Shown: in pieces, positions 24,401-39,500 of the stretch | Layout: every line of letters begins with the position of its first letter | Numbering within the stretch: the first letter of the stretch is position 1 | Assembly (NCBI GenBank): GCA_009792885.1 | Contig: WMCF01000006.1 | Coordinates: forward strand, 2,671,419 to 2,735,418 | Length of the DNA: 64,000 nucleotides | Direction: 5' to 3' | Source of the DNA: Eremophila alpestris peregrina | Lineage: Eukaryota > Chordata > Aves > Passeriformes > Alaudidae | Position numbers and translations under genes: made by a program | Notes under the pieces: generated by a model | Databases searched by the model: none | What the model saw: the letters and a program-made list of their open reading frames with translations, nothing else | What the model was told of the DNA's origin: nothing

Positions 24401-26430
24401 ACCATGAATATGCATTTGTTCATGTAAATGCATACAGTATCTCTTGAAAGTTTTAGGAGATATACAGCAACTACAAGTCAGAATATAAATACATATGAAA
24501 AAGAACCCTAGAAAGTAACTACTCTTCCAGGCCATACATTCATAGTAATCACTCTGAGAAAATCATAAAAATAACTCTTCTCAATACTTTTAGGCTAAAA
24601 GCAAGAGCCTACATTTACGTTGAAACAAGACAGTTCAAATATTTCCTTCAGAGTGTGTATTATAAGTACCAATGTAATCAAATGCCACGGTTTTGGCCTG
24701 AGCAATCTTCTGGAAGTGCTCAGAGGATTTTCAGGGTCATAACACACCCACACAGGTTTTTTGGTCTCTCATCAGTGGATCCCTAGTAAGGAATGATGCC
24801 AGCAGGTTAGGATTTCCACAGCTTTAATAAGAGCAAGAAACAACCCAGGAGCAGACAATGAAGAGCGACTGAATATGGGTACATTTCTTCTCTCCACATC
24901 ATTGCCCAAGTAGCTATCTTGTTTTTTTTCTCTCTTCTTCTTGGCTCTTCTCCATGGAATTACAAAATTGCCCTTTGGCATGTGATCAGACACACCAGAG
25001 TGATCTTCATCTTCATGTTCTGGCAGACACAGATTTTAGAAATGTGCTCTGTGTCACCAATGGAATGGTTTTTGTACCAGGGTTGAGACACACTCTTCAA
25101 GTAAGACAATAAAATTATCTTGGGCTGCTAAAATAACCCCTCTTTTAAAAAATAAAACTTGAAAATGTTGGTGTTCCCTATATTCTAATCCACGACAATT
25201 AACCTACACATGAGGAGTATTTCCAGTTGTAAGGTCATGCAGCACTCCTTCAATGAGGAATCATAGGCTAATGAGATTTTACAAGAACCACCTGCTGGTT
25301 GCTTTCAATTAGATAAAATTCCCTGGCTGGAAGTGAGGAAATGCATTTTCATTATTTTCAAAAGAGTTGCACAACAGAACGTGATAAGAGGGAAAGAAAT
25401 TAGGAACAGTCTGAGCTTTCCAGCTCCACTTCCCTCCTTGTTGTTTATATTTGGGGGAAAACAAACAAAAAACCAAATACAACAAACAAATAAAAATGAT
25501 GGCAATAGTGAATGTCCAAAGACACTCAGGAAAAACACAGAGAAAGCTTCGTGAATACCTGATACTGTAAATTCATTGACACGCCAAGACAAATTCTAAA
25601 ACAATTTCTTTGAATCAGATGCAGCATTTTTTTCAATTCAAGAGGAAATGTTTTCCTTTGCATTTCTGTTGATATTTTTAAGATGAAAAATAAAAAAAAA
25701 ATTTGAAGCAAAAGGTTTTTTTAAACAATGTAGTTATTGCATTTCAAACTTTTTACTGAATTCAGATTTCAGAATATCTCTTGGGAGGAAGGATGTAATC
25801 AGAAAGAACGGTTTGACAAAACCTGACATAATAGTCAGATATACTTTTTAAATATTTCTTTACTCAAGAAACCATGGTCAAAATGTATTCATCCATCCCA
25901 TTGAGACTTGGACTTTCTAGTATAATGTCAGAAATTATTTTGGATGCTTCTGTGTTTAGAAAACTGATATAAATCAGAAGGCAAAACACCTAGTACAGTC
26001 CCTTATGAAAGGAGGAAGAGCATGGGGCATAACATGACAGATTCTTTCCTTTTTTTGTTTATTTTATAGGACTTTCATACTTGCAAGTTCCAGAGAAAAA
26101 ACTGAAAGAGCACAGAACTAAAGAGCCAACACTCTTTACATTTCCTCCTGCCTCTTATTAGGGTGTAAAGGACATTGACAGCAGAATCTGTGACACTGAG
26201 AGGTTATTTATAGTGATGTAAGACCTTCAGATTGGGAAAAAACTTTTAAGTTAGATTCTCTCTTCTCATGTAAACATTTCATTTGTAGTTTTACACCACT
26301 GAATTTTTTTAAGCACTGTGGAGGATTTAAAGACCAGTGTATAGCACCGTGGAAGATGCCTCCTGAAAACTGCTTTGGAATCCTTTACTGTGGATATGAT
26401 TTTCCATGGATTCTGAGTATTTATATAGTT
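21448..26430. other. Unique non-coding sequence
   Basis: No recognised gene. A short TTTG array lies near 23388-23405. The stretch 21950-22165 looks non-repetitive and may be conserved. GGGGAAACTGAGG at about 22195 is reminiscent of a SINE core but nothing around it supports that. Confidence 0.45.
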
Positions 26431-26520
26431 CATTATTCTGTATTTTATTTTATTTATTATTAATAATATATTATTATTAATTATTCTATATATTACCTAT
26501 ATATAATTATTATTCTATTA
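26431..26520. repeat. AT-only low-complexity tract
   Basis: TATTTTATTT and TTATTAATAA steps make up almost the whole stretch, with nearly no G or C. Confidence 0.85.
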
Positions 26521-27920
26521 CCTCTGCTAGCAGCAGCATTTTCACATAATGTGTCTCTTAAAAAGACTTCCTACATGTTCCACCTGACATCTAAATGCTG
26601 ATTTTATTTTGTTCACCGTTTTGCACAGTTGAAAAAATATATTAAATATTTCCCATTATTCTTGTTCTACATGAACAAGTTATCTTTTAATAAATTTAAA
26701 AAAAAAGCCAGTGGATGCTACTCAGTTCTACAGTAGAGGAAGATTCCTTTCAGAAGAAGACAGAAAACACTAATTGAACAACTTCTTCAGTGGCTGGCAT
26801 TTGGGGTGGGGAAAAAGAAAACCAAAGCATAAGGAAAAGAGTAAATCCCATAACGATGAAATACCTACCTTTCAATAAATAAATAAATACATTAATTTAA
26901 GGGATTTTTTTAAAGACAGGAAAAACAAATTGAGCACCTTTGCCTCCCTAGGTTTTCGTGATGAATTACCTTAGCTGAAGGAAGGTTTTAAGGGCCTCTG
27001 GTTCCAGCCAAAAGACAAAGAAGCTTTCACAAGGAAGAAGCCTCGTCTCTGTGAAAAGTGGAAAAGTGCTTACAAAAGGATTCTTACTTCAGTCAACTGA
27101 AAAAAATATCAGATCCATCGGTGATTGATAGAAGCTGAATGCACTGTCACACTTCTTGAAGTTTCAACAGCTGTATACCCTGAAGATATTGCTCAAAAAG
27201 ATGCATTTCAAACTGAGTCACAAGCAGAATACAATTTAAAAATCTTCTGTGGCACTAAAAAAATAAAAACTCATACTTTAGAGGCTACATTGTCCAGAAC
27301 CATGGCTTTAACAGACAGCTGTGGCAACCAGTCCTTGTCTGCAGAGCAGAAAGAAAGAGAGATAATGTGTCATCTAGAGGCTGACACACTGCATGGATTT
27401 CCAAGTTAATTCAAATAAGCCAAGCAGATCACAAAAAAAAAAAAGTGTTTATGGAAAAGCAGGCTGAAAACCAGAAGGTGAATAATCTTGATTTTTCATA
27501 AGGGTTCATATGCAAAAGAATTTAAAAATTAAGGAAATTAAGCTGTGGGTGAGTTTTAGTTTTCAATATCTCCAGGAAGAAAGGATTAGCTTTAAATATA
27601 AGGCAGTAAGAAGTCTTATTTATCATCACTTGTGGTTCATCAGTCAGAAAAGGTCAGATTATGTTCCACAGGGACAAATTTACTCATGGTCACACTGTTC
27701 TCAGATCAATCCATGGAGAGGACTGGGTGCATTAAAGCTCACTTTCCCCTGCTTTGTTAGATCATCATTTTCTTCTGACTCAGCTGAGGCACACATAACT
27801 GACCTTTCCCTCCATCTCCCTTAGCTTCCCAGCCTGGCAAGAGGGCTTGGACATCAATGTTTTGGGCTATGTCTCCCCCTTACTGGTGAGTCTCTCCCAA
27901 AACAGCAACTTTTGAAATAT
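26521..27920. other. Non-coding sequence, one unexplained frame
   Basis: No repeat recognised. A 94-codon plus-strand frame (27125-27409) has a polar, protein-like composition but no recognisable motif and no splice or poly-A context that I trust. I do not call it a gene. Confidence 0.4.
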
Positions 27921-27970
27921 ACTATATATATATATATAATATATATATTATATATATATATGTATATATA
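27921..27970. repeat. TA palindromic microsatellite
   Basis: A TA tract with interior AATATATATT steps, so it is self-complementary and could extrude as a cruciform. Length variation is expected. Confidence 0.92.
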
Positions 27971-30900
27971 AAAATAAAAGGTGCCTCCTTCTGAGCAAGT
28001 AGTTTACTTCCAGCATAGACAGTCCTTGCAAAACAACCCTGTATTTTCACAATAAACATCAGTTATTTTTAGAATAGAGTTCTTTCTGGGGAGGCAGAAA
28101 ACTGCAATTTCTCCCCCTTGCCCATTTTGCCCACATATGCCCACAATATTTAGAAAGTAAACTCAAATTTTATTTCCATTTACACTATTGCAGAATGCCT
28201 AATCCAACCTGCAATTTAACCCTAAAGAAAGAAGAACAGTATTTTATTTGTGATAAGGCTGTCTAGCTTTTAAATATCATATTTAAGCTATTTCTACATG
28301 AATTTTTCCTAATGAATCATATTATTGTTGTGTTACCTTCCAGCACTGCCTATCAAGACAGGAGCAGGTAGCGTATCCAGAGCTGCTACAGCAGACTGAT
28401 TGAGAATCATTAGCAAGACAAAAGGGCAGACGAAAGACATTAATATGAGGGAAGGAAAAATTGCCTCATGCCATGCTCAGGAAGAGTATAATTGAGTTGT
28501 TTCTAATTGGGAAGAGAAACCACTTGCAGAAGGGAAGCCTGCTGATACCATTCATTGACTGCCAAGGGAACTGCAACATCATCGTGCACCACAGCTCCAA
28601 TCACCAAGGTAGCCTTGCTACTTTGCCTGTGAAAGGCCATGACTTGGCCATGACTGGTCCCCAGGGCCACCACAGTATCTGCAGAGAGTCAGTCCTTGCC
28701 CTCTAATGTTCATTTTTGGCTACATGGACTATCAGTGGAGGAAGAACAGCTTGGTGGGGGTCACCTTGCTCCACAGGCTCGAAGCAGATCTGTGCCCTCT
28801 GTGACTTTCAAGCCCCTTGCTTGTACTTGTGTATAAACTTACTGTGGCCTGGGATGTGAATGAAAGCTCCTCACAACACTCTTGGGTCACCCAATGAGAG
28901 GGACAACAGCTACCTCAAGGAGAAACAGTTTTGGAGAGAGAGAGTGTGAGAGAAGAGGTTCCTTTGTCCTATCAAAGTTGTAAATATCTTGGAAAACAGT
29001 CCCAAGTCTACTGACATCCCTGAGGTCTTCTCAAACCTGTTTTTTCATCTGTGAACACATCTGAAAAATAAAGGGGCAATATTTTGTTACAACTCTGTGC
29101 AGCAACCTCATCCCAAAAATTCTGTGTGGACTGGAGCACCCATACCCACAGCACAGTCTCTGCTCCCAGATATTCCCTTCTGGGAAGGATGACAAGGAGA
29201 CATCAGGACTGTAAGACATGTTCTTGCTTTGCAGCCATGGCAGGGCAGAGCAACCACAATGCTATCATGAGAACCTGGGGAGAAAGGAAATTCTTTCATC
29301 CTGCCAGTGACAGTACCTGCAATCCTGTGCTGCCTATTTTTTATTCTATTGATTGAAGAAGAATTTAACCTGTTACTCCTCAAAACTTATTCTTTGTAAG
29401 ATGTGATGCCTGGCTTTTTTTCATTACTGCTGTTGATCAGGATTCACATGGCTTTTTATTTCTTTGGAATGAGAGCTTATGAAAAGGTATGGTCTTGAGG
29501 TATTTTTTCCTATATATTTCAAATACATCAGCTATTTCTTTTACCCTGGTAGATCTTGATTGTTTCATTCCTTGTAGCATCTGAGTTTTGCTTTCTTCTG
29601 CCATCTTGTGTACTCAGAGTTGTAAGAAGATGCATGCCAATGCTCAAATCTACGCCCAGGTGGTGTATACACAGATCAAGTCAAAAGATGCTAAACATAC
29701 ATATCAAAATTAATTATCTTGTTTTGTTTTTTGACAGAATAGTTAAGGTTGTAAAAATGTTGTCCTAGGGTCTCTTTCATATTTCATACCATGAACAACT
29801 TAATTGTGTAATATAGACATGAACTATTTTACAATTAGGGTTATATATATATCATTTTATACAACATACATATGAAATGCTACAATTATTTAATCTGAAA
29901 ATATATTGTACTACATAATACAGACAGTGTAAAGTAGAAAACGTGGGTGGTCCTCTGTATTCAAACAGGAGACTACCATGGTTGCCAAGTCACTCATTCA
30001 TCTTGAAAAGACTTTCTGAGCAGTCAGTTAAGAAAAAGTGGCAAAAGGTTCACTGGTAAGTGAAGGAGGGAACAAGATCACAATGTTGGTTCAGAGGATT
30101 TAAACTACTTCTTTGTCTTTCAACTGCAGCAATGAGAAGCTGTAGTCCTGAAATATAATTTTCCACGTAGATCCAAGGATGTCAACTGTATTATACAACA
30201 AGCTACATGACTGAATTAGTTCATAATATAAACTTATTCTGCATACTCAAATCAGTACCTGAATGGGCAAAAGCTCGGAAAAAAATATCCTTCTTCTACA
30301 TGTTAGTGGACACCACTTCATCTGTATTCAGTGCAGTACAACTTGGAGCAAACTCACCAAACTCTTACACTCCTGCTCTTATTACAAGTCTGTGTGTATC
30401 AGACCTCTATTGTCAGGATCATTTCACGTGTCACTGAAATGCAGGCACTGCTGAAGAAAAGCAAACCCTTAACAAAGCAATATATTAGCTGTAAACAGAC
30501 AAGTATGAGACTCCAGGGAAACAAAGCAAAAGGGGTGACCATGACCCTGAAGCTCTGCTTAAATGAATTCACAGTAAATTGCCTCATTTCTGCTTTTTCC
30601 ATATCATGAATGCAGCAAGGTGCAGTGTTTTCCACAGTTCAGTTCCCCCATTTGAATATACAGAAAGACAGCACATGTACCCAGGCCAGAGCCAGCACAC
30701 ACACTCAGATCAGTCTGGTCTGTCCATCAGGGAAAAACACATGGATTGACTACCAAGGCAAAATCTTGGTACAATAAGTCACTCAGCTCAAGCCAGACAG
30801 TTCTCAAAAAAGGACCCTCCCTGTAGTTTCCTGTAAGATTGCACCTCAGCTGAACCTTCTGTGAACACTGAATATTCTAGAAGCAAGAAGCCACCCTTTG

Positions 30901-33900
30901 GCCCACAGGTGTTGAGTGGTGATTCTGAATTATCCACATAGAGGATCCCATTATGTCAGAGGATGGTTATCACATTCTTCTCTCCATTAAGGCTAGAAAT
31001 ACCACTGATCCATAGTGCCAACCCACGACCATGCAGAAGTACTGGTGTCATTTGCAGTACACTTAAATTAGGAATCTTTTCCTGGATGCAATGTCTCTCT
31101 CCTAACCCTTTTTATACCTGTGGTAGATGAGATTACAGAAACTTGTATATGTGACAACAATACACCAAAGAAAAGAAAGCTAACATGAAAAGCCATGCCT
31201 AGATTTATTTCTTTCAAAAACTTTCTGAAGTCTGCAATTTCAGCAACAGGGAAAAAATCTGACAGTCAAAGGTAATCACTTCTCCAATCAGATGTCTTAT
31301 TTACCAGGTTACTAGATGTGCAGTTATTACACCTGCTCAAAGGTTTCTTTAACTTTTAATCTATATATAAGACCATAAAAGATACAAGACTGATAGCACT
31401 GGAAATGGAAAACCTCTAATTTATCCAAAAAAAGTCAAACTGCTTTTACTGGACGCAAGAGTGATGGAATGTGCCTCAGGTTGAGAAACAGGTGCCACTG
31501 ATGAGTAAAATATAAAAGAATAAAGATTAAATACAAGAGGACATGAAAATTTAAGTTTTACAAGTGTTTTTGTGTATTTTTAATTAGATCCCTTTTGACA
31601 CCAACTGTTACTAAGGTAACCAAATTACTCAAAAAGATACTAAGATAACCAAATCAACCAGAAAACCTGGTTAATTTACCAGTGAAATAGGGCAGAAGTA
31701 TGAAAAAATAAGACTGCTTTTGTGAAGAGTTGTTTGATTGAAAAGGGTTTGGAGTCCCCATCTTTGCCTGTTTCTGAACAGGATAATAATCTGTGAACAA
31801 ACTGCTCATAGGAACAGCATGAGCATAGATGGACAAAATGGAGCAGGCATTGGAAACAAGGCAGACCAACAGTGCAGACCCAATGGGACTTTCCACTCCC
31901 ATTAAAAACAAGCAAGTTTTTAAGAAATGTATAGAAATGTCAAAATAGCTGGACTCTGGACTTCTTAGTGCAGCATTCAAATCCCACCACAACTCACGGA
32001 GTGTTTCATTCTGACTGGACAGACCAACTAAAGTCACCTGTCTGCCGTGAGGAATGCCTGGTCCAATGTACCAGTCAGTGACATATGTAGCCTGACTGTC
32101 CCTATTCCCTGTGGCATCTCCTGGGACTCACAGTCCTTGGCACAGAGAAAGAAATAAATATGACTTGCTTTTAAGTCATATTAATGTCTTTTCAGACTAG
32201 AGAGTCCTCATTTCCTGCATTCATTCCTTCCCCAGCTCCTTAATATTTCCTGCATATTGCTAATGGATTTAGGGTAACACTTCAGATATAAAACAGGACT
32301 AGAGAAATACTTTTTTTTCCTGAACCTTTTCCAACATACAAAATTATCCAGCAGAATGGCACATGACAGCCAAAGGAGCCCCAAAAATCTCTTTTCAGTG
32401 CAGCATTGAAAATAGTAACAGTAAATGTATCTTCGGGAAGTCACATTATCTATGAATTTATTAATAGGGTATCACTTGCAAAGCAAAAGAAAGAAAAGAA
32501 GCAAAAGTCTAATCATAAAAAAGCAGGTACTAACTGTGAGAGATGATGGTAAATAGATAAAAACTAATAGTGAGCAGTATGTGGATGAAAGCAAAGGCAG
32601 TTTACACCTACCATCTTAAATTTATCTCCAGAGGCTCTTTGAAACAGAAACAGCAGAGACATAACTGTTTTCTCCTTCCTTTCTTCTGTAAGGCAAAGGT
32701 GAACTTAACAACTCTGCAAATTTGTGATATTAAGACAATTCCTTATACCATCAGCTGAGTGGGGAGGGGGCACAGTGTGTAGCAATCTATCACATGTTTA
32801 GGAGGCTTGACTGGGTGCAAATTTCGACAGACACAATGAACACAGCAGTTCACTTGCACAGCAATTCTGGTTTGTTGCCAAGAAGGAGAGCTTTATGCTG
32901 TTATTTGCTGCTCATCCAATAAGATATTGTAATCCAGGATGGATGATTCTTCTAAAAGCTAGTGACCAAGCTCCTTGCTAGTGTGCTAGCTTCATACCAA
33001 AGCCTCATCAGAGACTTTCACAAACAGGCAGAATCAGGATTCTGAACTTTGCAGTTAGAAAAGGTGAGCAAAATTTGATTTCCAAAATGCTGAGAACACG
33101 ATTGCCTCCAGAAATGTTTGCAAACATAAAGTTAGCAGAATCATTCTTTCCTATCAGCTGTTAAGCACCATTTGATTTATTTGTGTTTTCCCCCATCACA
33201 TCACCATCTGTTCTTTTTGTTGCCTCTAACCTTAAGTGATTTTGAGAAAGCTGCATTTGACCTTAAGATGTTCTAAGATGCAACTAGCACAGCAGTTATG
33301 AAGCCAGATCAAAAGCTCACCACAAACTCTTAAAACAATTAATATAATTTACTCTCCAATGAGAATCAAATAAAAGTCATTTCAAAGACAAGACACAAAG
33401 GATTTGTATAATCGTAGATTGCCTAAGGTCTGGGAGGAAGTCAGTGTCAATGACAGAAAGAAAATCTCTTTCCAGTCAATGAAGAACCGAATCCTCTTGG
33501 ATTCTTCGTATAGTTCCCATTCCTAACATGAGATGATGTAATAAATCCTACCCAAACAAACAGGGGCAAAAAACCAACAAAACCAAGGAGCTTCTTTCTT
33601 TATAGTGGGATAAATCAGCATGAGGAGGTACCCAGGCTTGTGTCCAGAAGGCCAGCACAGATTTTGTAATGAGATCCTTTTTCTTGGGGCAAGTGTCTCA
33701 TCCAGCCAGGCTCACCATTCTGCAGCAATCACAGAGGAATACTCTGCTTTCATTCAGTATGACATTTCCTCTGTGTATGACTTATTAGCATGAAGTTTCA
33801 GCCGAGAGCTAAAAATAGAATTACTAAGCACCATCATCCAGCTAAGTAAGAGTATTTTAGAGCCTTTTAGCTATAAGTAGATCTGATTTTTACTAAAGAA

Positions 33901-35510
33901 TAAGAGTATCAAATCTAATTGCAGTAGACTGGGTGACATTACTTGAATCCTTTTTTCCCAGTACACTTCAGTAACTTACTAAACATTTGCAGAACCCTAT
34001 TAAAATTTAAAAAAAACAGCAGTGGAAGGAGAGTTGGCTTCGAGGAAAAAAATTTAGTCAGAGTTTTTAATTGGCATTTTAATTCTGTCCAAAGCTGCTT
34101 TCTAGGTGTTTCACAGATATTGGTATAGCTAAAATAAATGGCATAAAAATACAATCAAGCAACTTCAGAAAAACACCAAATTGTTCATCTCTCAAAATGT
34201 AAAGGACAAAATAATGCATTCAAAAATATTAGTTCCAGGGAACTGTAAAGTCAACCATATGAAAAGAGCTCCATCAAAAAACAGCTAATAAAATTGCTGT
34301 GATATATAAACTTACAAGAGAAGATATTTTTATCATTTTCTGAGAGGTTATTAAAGAATTGTACAGAAATACAGCCAAAGAACTGTTGTGATTGCAAAAG
34401 CTACAGTAAAAAGGAATAGAGTGTCAGAGACACCAACATTTTACTTGCTTGTAAATGTTAAAAAATTAGAACTAGCTGCATTGCTGCTTGTGCCCTCCAA
34501 ATGAGTTAAATGAGGTGGAGATGTGAAGGCAGCTGACCTCTCAGAGCTGGCCATTTCAGTGCTATAACCAGATGGTGTTTCCTGCTGTATAAAATGAAAG
34601 CCCATGCACCTGCCAGGTACAGGTGCAGTGCTGCCAGGCTGTACTACAGTCATCCCAGGGCACATGGGACTCACTGCCCAGACACAGAACTTCTCTGCCA
34701 AGATAGGATGGCAAAGGCAGCTGTCAGCTCCAGCCAACTCCATCAGGGCCCCACAGTTTCTTACTGAAAGCTGCTCATATTATTCCATGCTATTTTCCTA
34801 TCAGTCCACCAAGTCACCAATTTCAAACAGGTCTCTGCTGGGCCTTTCCAGGACACATCTTGACAAGAGGGATTCCAGCATGGATATGATTTTTGCTCAG
34901 CCCACGCTGATCCTTTATGTAAAACTGTCACCCTGTCACATTCCTTCATACAGATTGAAGGATGCTCTCATTCTAATGAGGTTCTACACATTCTTTTGTG
35001 TCTCTATATGAGACCTTCTGAAATCTTTATGTACTTCCCATATGACTTTCCCTTTTGTTCATAATATCGTTCCATGAGAAGTAATTCCAACTCTTTTTGT
35101 TTAATTTCAGATTTGCAAAAGATGATTTCTCAAACCACTTTTGTGATCCTTCAATCAATGGCAAAATTTTTCAACTCACAATTTATTTCCTCAGAACTGG
35201 GTATAAGTCAAATTTCACCATGTTACACATTGCCATCTGTATTTTTACTCTGATATTGCCAAATACCCAGATTTTACTGATACTGAAAAATGTTGCTTTG
35301 CTCCTATGAGCTCTTCATCCTCACAAGAGCTTCTCATCTCTTTCACAGAAATTATGGCTTCTAAATTATAAATTTTTCACTTGTTTCAAGTCAGTATTTG
35401 CATCTTCTCACTTGCCTTCAACAAATATTAGGAGCAGCCAAGGCCACAGCCTTCTCTATCTTCTTCTTCAGGTACCTCTCTTTTCAGCAGACACCCAGCA
35501 AAATCTGGGT

Positions 35511-35595
35511 GATGCAGCCTGTGTGATAAATCCTTTTCTGGATATATAGCCTATGTAATAATGACCATACAGCCTCTGTGATAATAACGTTTTCT
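35511..35595. repeat. Degenerate short tandem repeat
   Basis: Three imperfect units of 26-30 bp, each containing an AGCCTRTGTRATAA-type core. Low copy number and decayed. Confidence 0.5.
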
Positions 35596-36536
35596 ACTTA
35601 TTTCCATTTCGCTGCATGTAAACAGGTAATGCACTATCCACTTTCATGTCTAATTGGAAAAACAAAAGTGAGAGGACAATTTCCTCTTTCTGCCTTCCTC
35701 TAGTAATCAAGCCTGAGTATTTGCTGCTGATGTAAATATGATACCCTAGCTATTAATTTACATTTTAGCAAACACATAACTTCATTGTATATTCTCAGGC
35801 ACAGGCTCCTTGCTCTTCAAAATCAATACCTCACAGAATTGATGAAATAGGCTTCTATTAGCCTTTGATATTCCATTCATTTTGCTGTAATTTCCTTTAG
35901 GATGAATGAAATGAAACCACACCCATCCACATGACCTATCTCCCCTGTTTCTTTGATCCCTATTGATATTGCTATTGAAACTGCCTCATCTGATATTCAA
36001 AAGAGAGGAATGGCCCTAAAGTCATCCCTTTCTCTAGTATCATCTTCAGTGGAAGTGATGAATCTACCTTTGAAGGTTTTTGAGGCAGAATTTTCCAAAG
36101 GATACTACAAGGAGGTCAAACATCGCAGTATGTGCTCTCCACTTCAGCACTCCTGGGGCACATGATCAAATCTGGAGTAGATGTCAGTCATTATTTTCAC
36201 TATGATTCTCTCTTTATTTTCAGTTACATGAAATTATCTAGAAAATCTAAGGTTACATTCCTAAGAATTTTATTATTACCATCTGCTTTGGTGCAGGTAA
36301 CAGAAATGAGCATTGCAGTAATTCACCTTTTTCAGTGAGATACTTTATCCTGAATTTCAATGCAATTTTCCACGAAACATATTTCCTCTAGGCTTCATGC
36401 ACTTTATATGTACCATTACTTCTACTGAATCCCTTAAATTCTAAGAGCTACCTTCCCTTGCAGCTGGTCTGTATCCAATTGAGACAAAATACATTAAAGA
36501 GTAGAATGAAGGGAAAACAGTGCAAGGTATATTTCC

Positions 36537-36552
36537 TTTTTTTTTTTTTTTT
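36537..36552. repeat. Poly-T run
   Basis: An uninterrupted run of 16 T. Confidence 0.9.
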
Positions 36553-39500
36553 AATAATGGTTTGTCTTCAACAGTTTTCCTTAAGCACAGAATGGCTCCA
36601 TCTTCTTGAAGAAGATATCCTTCAATTTTAGTGGCACTACAACATTCATCTTTTTATACTTAAGCTTGTGGTTTTTAGAGCTTGGACCATCACATGAAGT
36701 TGGACAGGTTTCAGGAAATTCTAGTTACAGTAGACAGGAGAATTGAAACAATTTCATCTCAGGTGAAAAATGAGGAAGTTTAAATCATAGGCTTTGAAAG
36801 TACCACATTGGGAAATCTCCAGATATACTTGATTTGACATCTCAATAAAAGAGAACAAGGCATTGCAATGTAAAATGAAGCACATGAAAGAAGGTCAGCA
36901 CTGCCACCTTTCAATTAAACTTGTGTTCTGAAAGGTTGAGGTGAAGGACCTCAAGGCCTTTCATATCAACTTTTGATGCTGAACTGAGTGTCCACATTGA
37001 AGTCTGATCTTAGAAAAGAAATAACTGGACATTGTCTTGTAACACATGACTGATACCACAGATTAAAAAATAATAAAAGGTCTGACTCACTATTGATTTT
37101 TCACCTTTTTGGCTATATTCTGACCTGGTGCAAATCAGCTTAGACTATTGATGCCAGTGGAGTTATGCCTTCTTTGACCTCCTGCAAGGTCCACGCTGAG
37201 CAAGGACTTACATTTATGAAAATGAAAAATTAACAGAAATTAAAGCAAATGAAACTTCAGCACTTCTCATTCCACCAAAACCAGAAGGAAACATTAATTT
37301 GTCTGGCAAGAGAAAAGGCTCCCTGCCTTCACTGATGGGTGGAGCAAGGATTGCCATTTCCGCTGCAGATTAAATTAACAGTGAATCAAACACTCATTTA
37401 AAGAGATTTTCAGAAGCTATTTTGATCTGGAAGATTTGCCATGAGAGGCTATAAGGGCTATAATAGCCTTTTTTAGCAGTGCTCAGAGCAGCAAACACTC
37501 TGTAGCAGAAGGTGCTGAACCCCAAGTGGTTTCCCTCATTTTCCATGAAAATCACAGCCTTACCCATCCCTGTCCGTGACTACAACACAAGAAAATTGCT
37601 TCAAAACTTGGCTTCCTATTTCATCACACACCAGAAACCTGTGCATAAAATTCAAGTTTTTAATTAATTGCCTGGAAAAGTAAAGAGGAGGAAATGCATA
37701 TATAAATTTTACATTGATATAAACAGATATTTTCAAAATTTGCTCACCCTTGTTTGATATCTGACTTTCAGAGTATGCCAGTTGGCTTTTCATTCACACA
37801 TGACCACATATGCACACACACACGTGCACCCCACATACACAAACATAAATCCCTCACTCATTTAATGGGATTTATAAACACTTCACTGTAATTACTGTGG
37901 CTAATATACTGAAAATCAGAAGAGGAAATGTCTGCTATGCAAGAACTAAGTAAAAAATTGGTGAACTGTAGGTAAGAAGTAAAAACTCTTTTCTACATCT
38001 TATGAAAATATGTAAGACAAATAGTACATTTCAGATGGATGGTATGTCTCTGCTTGAGGGAAACATGACTACAGGAAGCAAGATTATGGGGCACTATAGA
38101 AATTAAATCATATATTTAGTAAAAGGAGATTTTTTCATCTGGAGATGCTGTTGAATACATTTTTTCTATGAAATAATATTATAGTGAAAAATTGTGTATT
38201 CAAAAACCTTGCTTTCCATAGTATTACATAATACTACAAATTAATGTCATATATAGTATATTGAAACACAATTATATAATTAAGTGTTTCTTCAGATAAA
38301 ATAGCTTCTCTTATTGGAGATTAAAACACTAGTTTAAGTATTAAATTTCAGACAGAAACATAGTATATTTTTGAGTTACAGCAGTTTTAGAAGCAAAAGG
38401 TTGTTTCTGATGTTTTGACAGGAAAGGTCTTCCTTTTCTGCTGACAAGTAGTCCCTGTTTGCAGCAGAGTTTTCCATGGGGAAAGTCAGATCCAGGAAAA
38501 GATATATCTGAGACTGGCATTCCATGTCCTAGTTCACCACAGGTAATCATGAGTATTCATTGCAATCAGAGATATCTCCATCATGACATGACACATCATG
38601 ACCTACAATGTAATACTTTATAACAGGATGTAGAGGAAGCTTGATTTGATAGACATTTTTCATCTGCTAATGACAAATTAGGGGCACTTCTGAATTATTC
38701 ATCTACAATTCCTGCATATGCTTAACTCAAATAGACTTTGATGCCATGCAAGTTTCAAACTTACTACAAGTGAGTTTTTTGCTTTTATATGTAACTAAAG
38801 TCAGACAAACAAGGTAATAAAAATCTACTGAAATCAAGAAAAGTTTGAATTTCATGACTGTTTGCAATGCTTACTAAGCAGACCAGCAGACAATGACTTA
38901 CCAGATTTCCTTAAAGTATAAAAAAACAGAGCAGCATTTCACAGTTGTTTGTTTACTCTGCTAACTTGCATGTAATTCAATTATGTATAGATGCTCCAAT
39001 GAAAATATATGACTTTCAATGAAGCTGTACAGGTTGCTATTTACTGTATTCATTCACGCTGATAGATGCAGAAAATATAATGGATTTAAGGGAAGACAAA
39101 TGCCTGTTTAATAAAACAAACTGATTACCACAGGAGTCAATATATTTTTATATTGATGAGTTCATTAGTGCTGGAACATTCTATTCAAAAACCAATCAAC
39201 GTACCTTCATAGCAGGATTAAAAATCAGCATTGTTAGAGCAGCTCAGTAATGGGAATCAATACAGCCTCGGGTTCTGTAAATCTTGGACGACAGACAGAC
39301 CTTTCCTCCACTCAGGATTCCCTGAATGGTTGCAGTCATCTGCACCAATTCAGCTAAAGGGGTTTCTGAGTGCCTAAGATATTACCCTCTGTAAGGGTGG
39401 TATTCATCACCAGCTAGCCAAAAAAAATATTATCTGATTAAAATCTATATGTAGGCTAATGAAATCTAGGCTCTGCTAGCAATGGAGGACAGAGTTCTCC

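Noticed and set aside
31654..32037. 127-codon minus frame
   Set aside because: A second, shorter frame overlaps it, no recognisable domain is present, and no splice or poly-A context was found.
34604..35011. 135-codon plus frame
   Set aside because: Opposed frames on the other strand (34441-34743 and 34761-34949) and no domain suggest chance.
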